A stretch of 64,000 nt of DNA, taken from Photorhabdus laumondii subsp. laumondii (GTDB lineage Bacteria > Pseudomonadota > Gammaproteobacteria > Enterobacterales > Enterobacteriaceae). The position numbers were made by a program, and so were the translations under genes. Shown here in pieces: positions 63,312-64,000 of the stretch. The stretch covers positions 3,038,001-3,102,000 of the forward strand of contig NZ_CP024901.1 of NCBI RefSeq assembly GCF_003343245.1. Reading direction: 5' to 3'. Under the pieces are notes generated by a model. That model was given only the letters and a program-made list of their open reading frames with translations, ran no database searches and had not been told where the DNA came from. Numbering within the stretch: position 1 is the stretch's first letter; every line of letters starts with the position of its first letter.

Positions 63312-64000
63312 CACGAAGTGCCTCTACAGGTTGTAATCTGGCAGCCGCTAATGCCGGATTGATACCGAAAAATAGACCAATCACTAATGAACTAGCAATA
63401 CCCAGAGGCAAAGAGAATAGGGATAACGTAAATACCCAACCCGAAAATTTTACAAATAGGTATCCCGCCACTACCCCCAATAATGAACCAACCATTGCAC
63501 CAGCAATTGCCAGAATGGCAGCCTCCAACATAAACAGTATACCAATATCCATAGGCCGAGCTCCCAAAGCCATACGAACACCAATTTCACGCCTACGTTC
63601 CGAAACATTCATCAGCATGACATTCATCACGCCCACACCTCCCACCAGCAACGAAATTCCCCCTAAGCCCGCGAGCAAATAGGAAAATGTTCTTGCCTGA
63701 CGCGTCAATCCATCAAGCAATTGTTTCGGGATATCAACTTCAACCTGACGACCTTTTGATAATGAGACAAGATAGTCACGTAACGACACCGCGTCACTGT
63801 TTAGCGTTGTTGTGTCACGTGCTCTGGCAATAACGCTTCCAATTTCTGGCGCAGGCCGCAACCGCCGCATTGCTTCGATAGGCAGTATGACGGAATCATC
63901 AATAGAACCGGGGAGTAAAGGGTTCGGTCCCTGAACAGCGAGAATTCCTATCACTTCAAATAGATATTCCCCAATCTGCAATTGATTACCTATCCGAATA
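63304..64000 (-). CDS. MacB-type ABC exporter subunit, 5' part beyond the window
   Basis: The C-terminal 231 codons of a MacB/FtsX-like permease. The visible part has part of the periplasmic domain (VIGILAVQGPNPLLPGSIDDSVILPIEAM) and three TM helices (LLAGLGGISLLVGGVGVMNVMLMNVSERRREIGVRMALGA; ILAIAGAMVGSLLGVVAGYLF; C-terminal segment ending ARLQPVEALRDD). The frame is open to the window end. The ATPase domain would be further upstream or on a separate gene. It is translationally coupled to the tolC-like gene. Confidence 0.9.
   Translation of the reverse strand, partial: IRIGNQLQIGEYLFEVIGILAVQGPNPLLPGSIDDSVILPIEAMRRLRPAPEIGSVIARARDTTTLNSDAVSLRDYLVSLSKGRQVEVDIPKQLLDGLTRQARTFSYLLAGLGGISLLVGGVGVMNVMLMNVSERRREIGVRMALGARPMDIGILFMLEAAILAIAGAMVGSLLGVVAGYLFVKFSGWVFTLSLFSLPLGIASSLVIGLFFGINPALAAARLQPVEALRDD

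Overview
The window is chromosomal DNA of a gammaproteobacterium of the Enterobacterales, very probably Photorhabdus (family Morganellaceae). I base this on protein sequences close to, but clearly diverged from, E. coli; an AT-rich base composition; and at least 14 copies or fragments of a ~127-bp palindromic ERIC-type repeat. Small toxin-antitoxin, peptide and natural-product loci are also scattered between housekeeping genes. The species assignment is inference from sequence alone.

Positions 1-49,234 follow the E. coli ~37-38 min gene order: pdxY-tyrS-pdxH-anmK, slyB/slyA, ydhL, gloA-rnt, grxD, ynhF, purR, punR/punC, cfa, riboflavin synthase, mdtK, two tRNA-Val(GAC), pykF, lpp, ldtE, sufABCDSE, menI-ydiJ, ydiK, the sRNA RprA, ppsA/ppsR and aroH. 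They end in a Fur-type haem uptake operon (hemPRSTUV). Several regulatory sites can be read: a PhoP box before slyB, a PurR-like operator before purR, Cra-like sites at pykF and ppsA, an RcsB box before rprA, and Fur boxes before suf, before hemP and between a membrane-protein gene and an AraC-type regulator.

The backbone is interrupted at two places. Between cfa and the riboflavin synthase gene (13.9-15.1 kb) lies a minus-strand pair: a 37-codon acidic peptide gene, a strong intercistronic hairpin, and a protein resembling M29/NicX-type metal-dependent peptidases. This resembles a RiPP precursor plus processing enzyme and is the best candidate for an undescribed system. Between sufA and menI (28.8-32.8 kb) are two ~0.68-kb direct repeats, each with a hok/mok/sok-type toxin locus and a decayed 3' fragment of a DUF262 gene, followed by an intact DUF262 gene translationally coupled to a nucleotidyltransferase. 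One repeat carries an ERIC element and the other has the matching empty site.

From 49.3 kb onward the content is accessory. It includes an integral membrane protein and a MarA-type regulator sharing a perfect Fur palindrome, a protein with a C-terminal (GGGT)n tail, a small secreted protein and a LysR regulator. A compact natural-product locus follows: a free-standing A-PCP-TE peptide synthetase with a glutamine-like specificity code, an MFS exporter, and a formyltransferase fused to half a condensation domain. A convergent MacB-TolC-MacA-type tripartite exporter runs off the right edge. The long AT-rich gaps around 5.5-6.0, 50.7-51.3 and 51.8-52.5 kb hold nothing recognisable beyond the repeats and hairpins listed.
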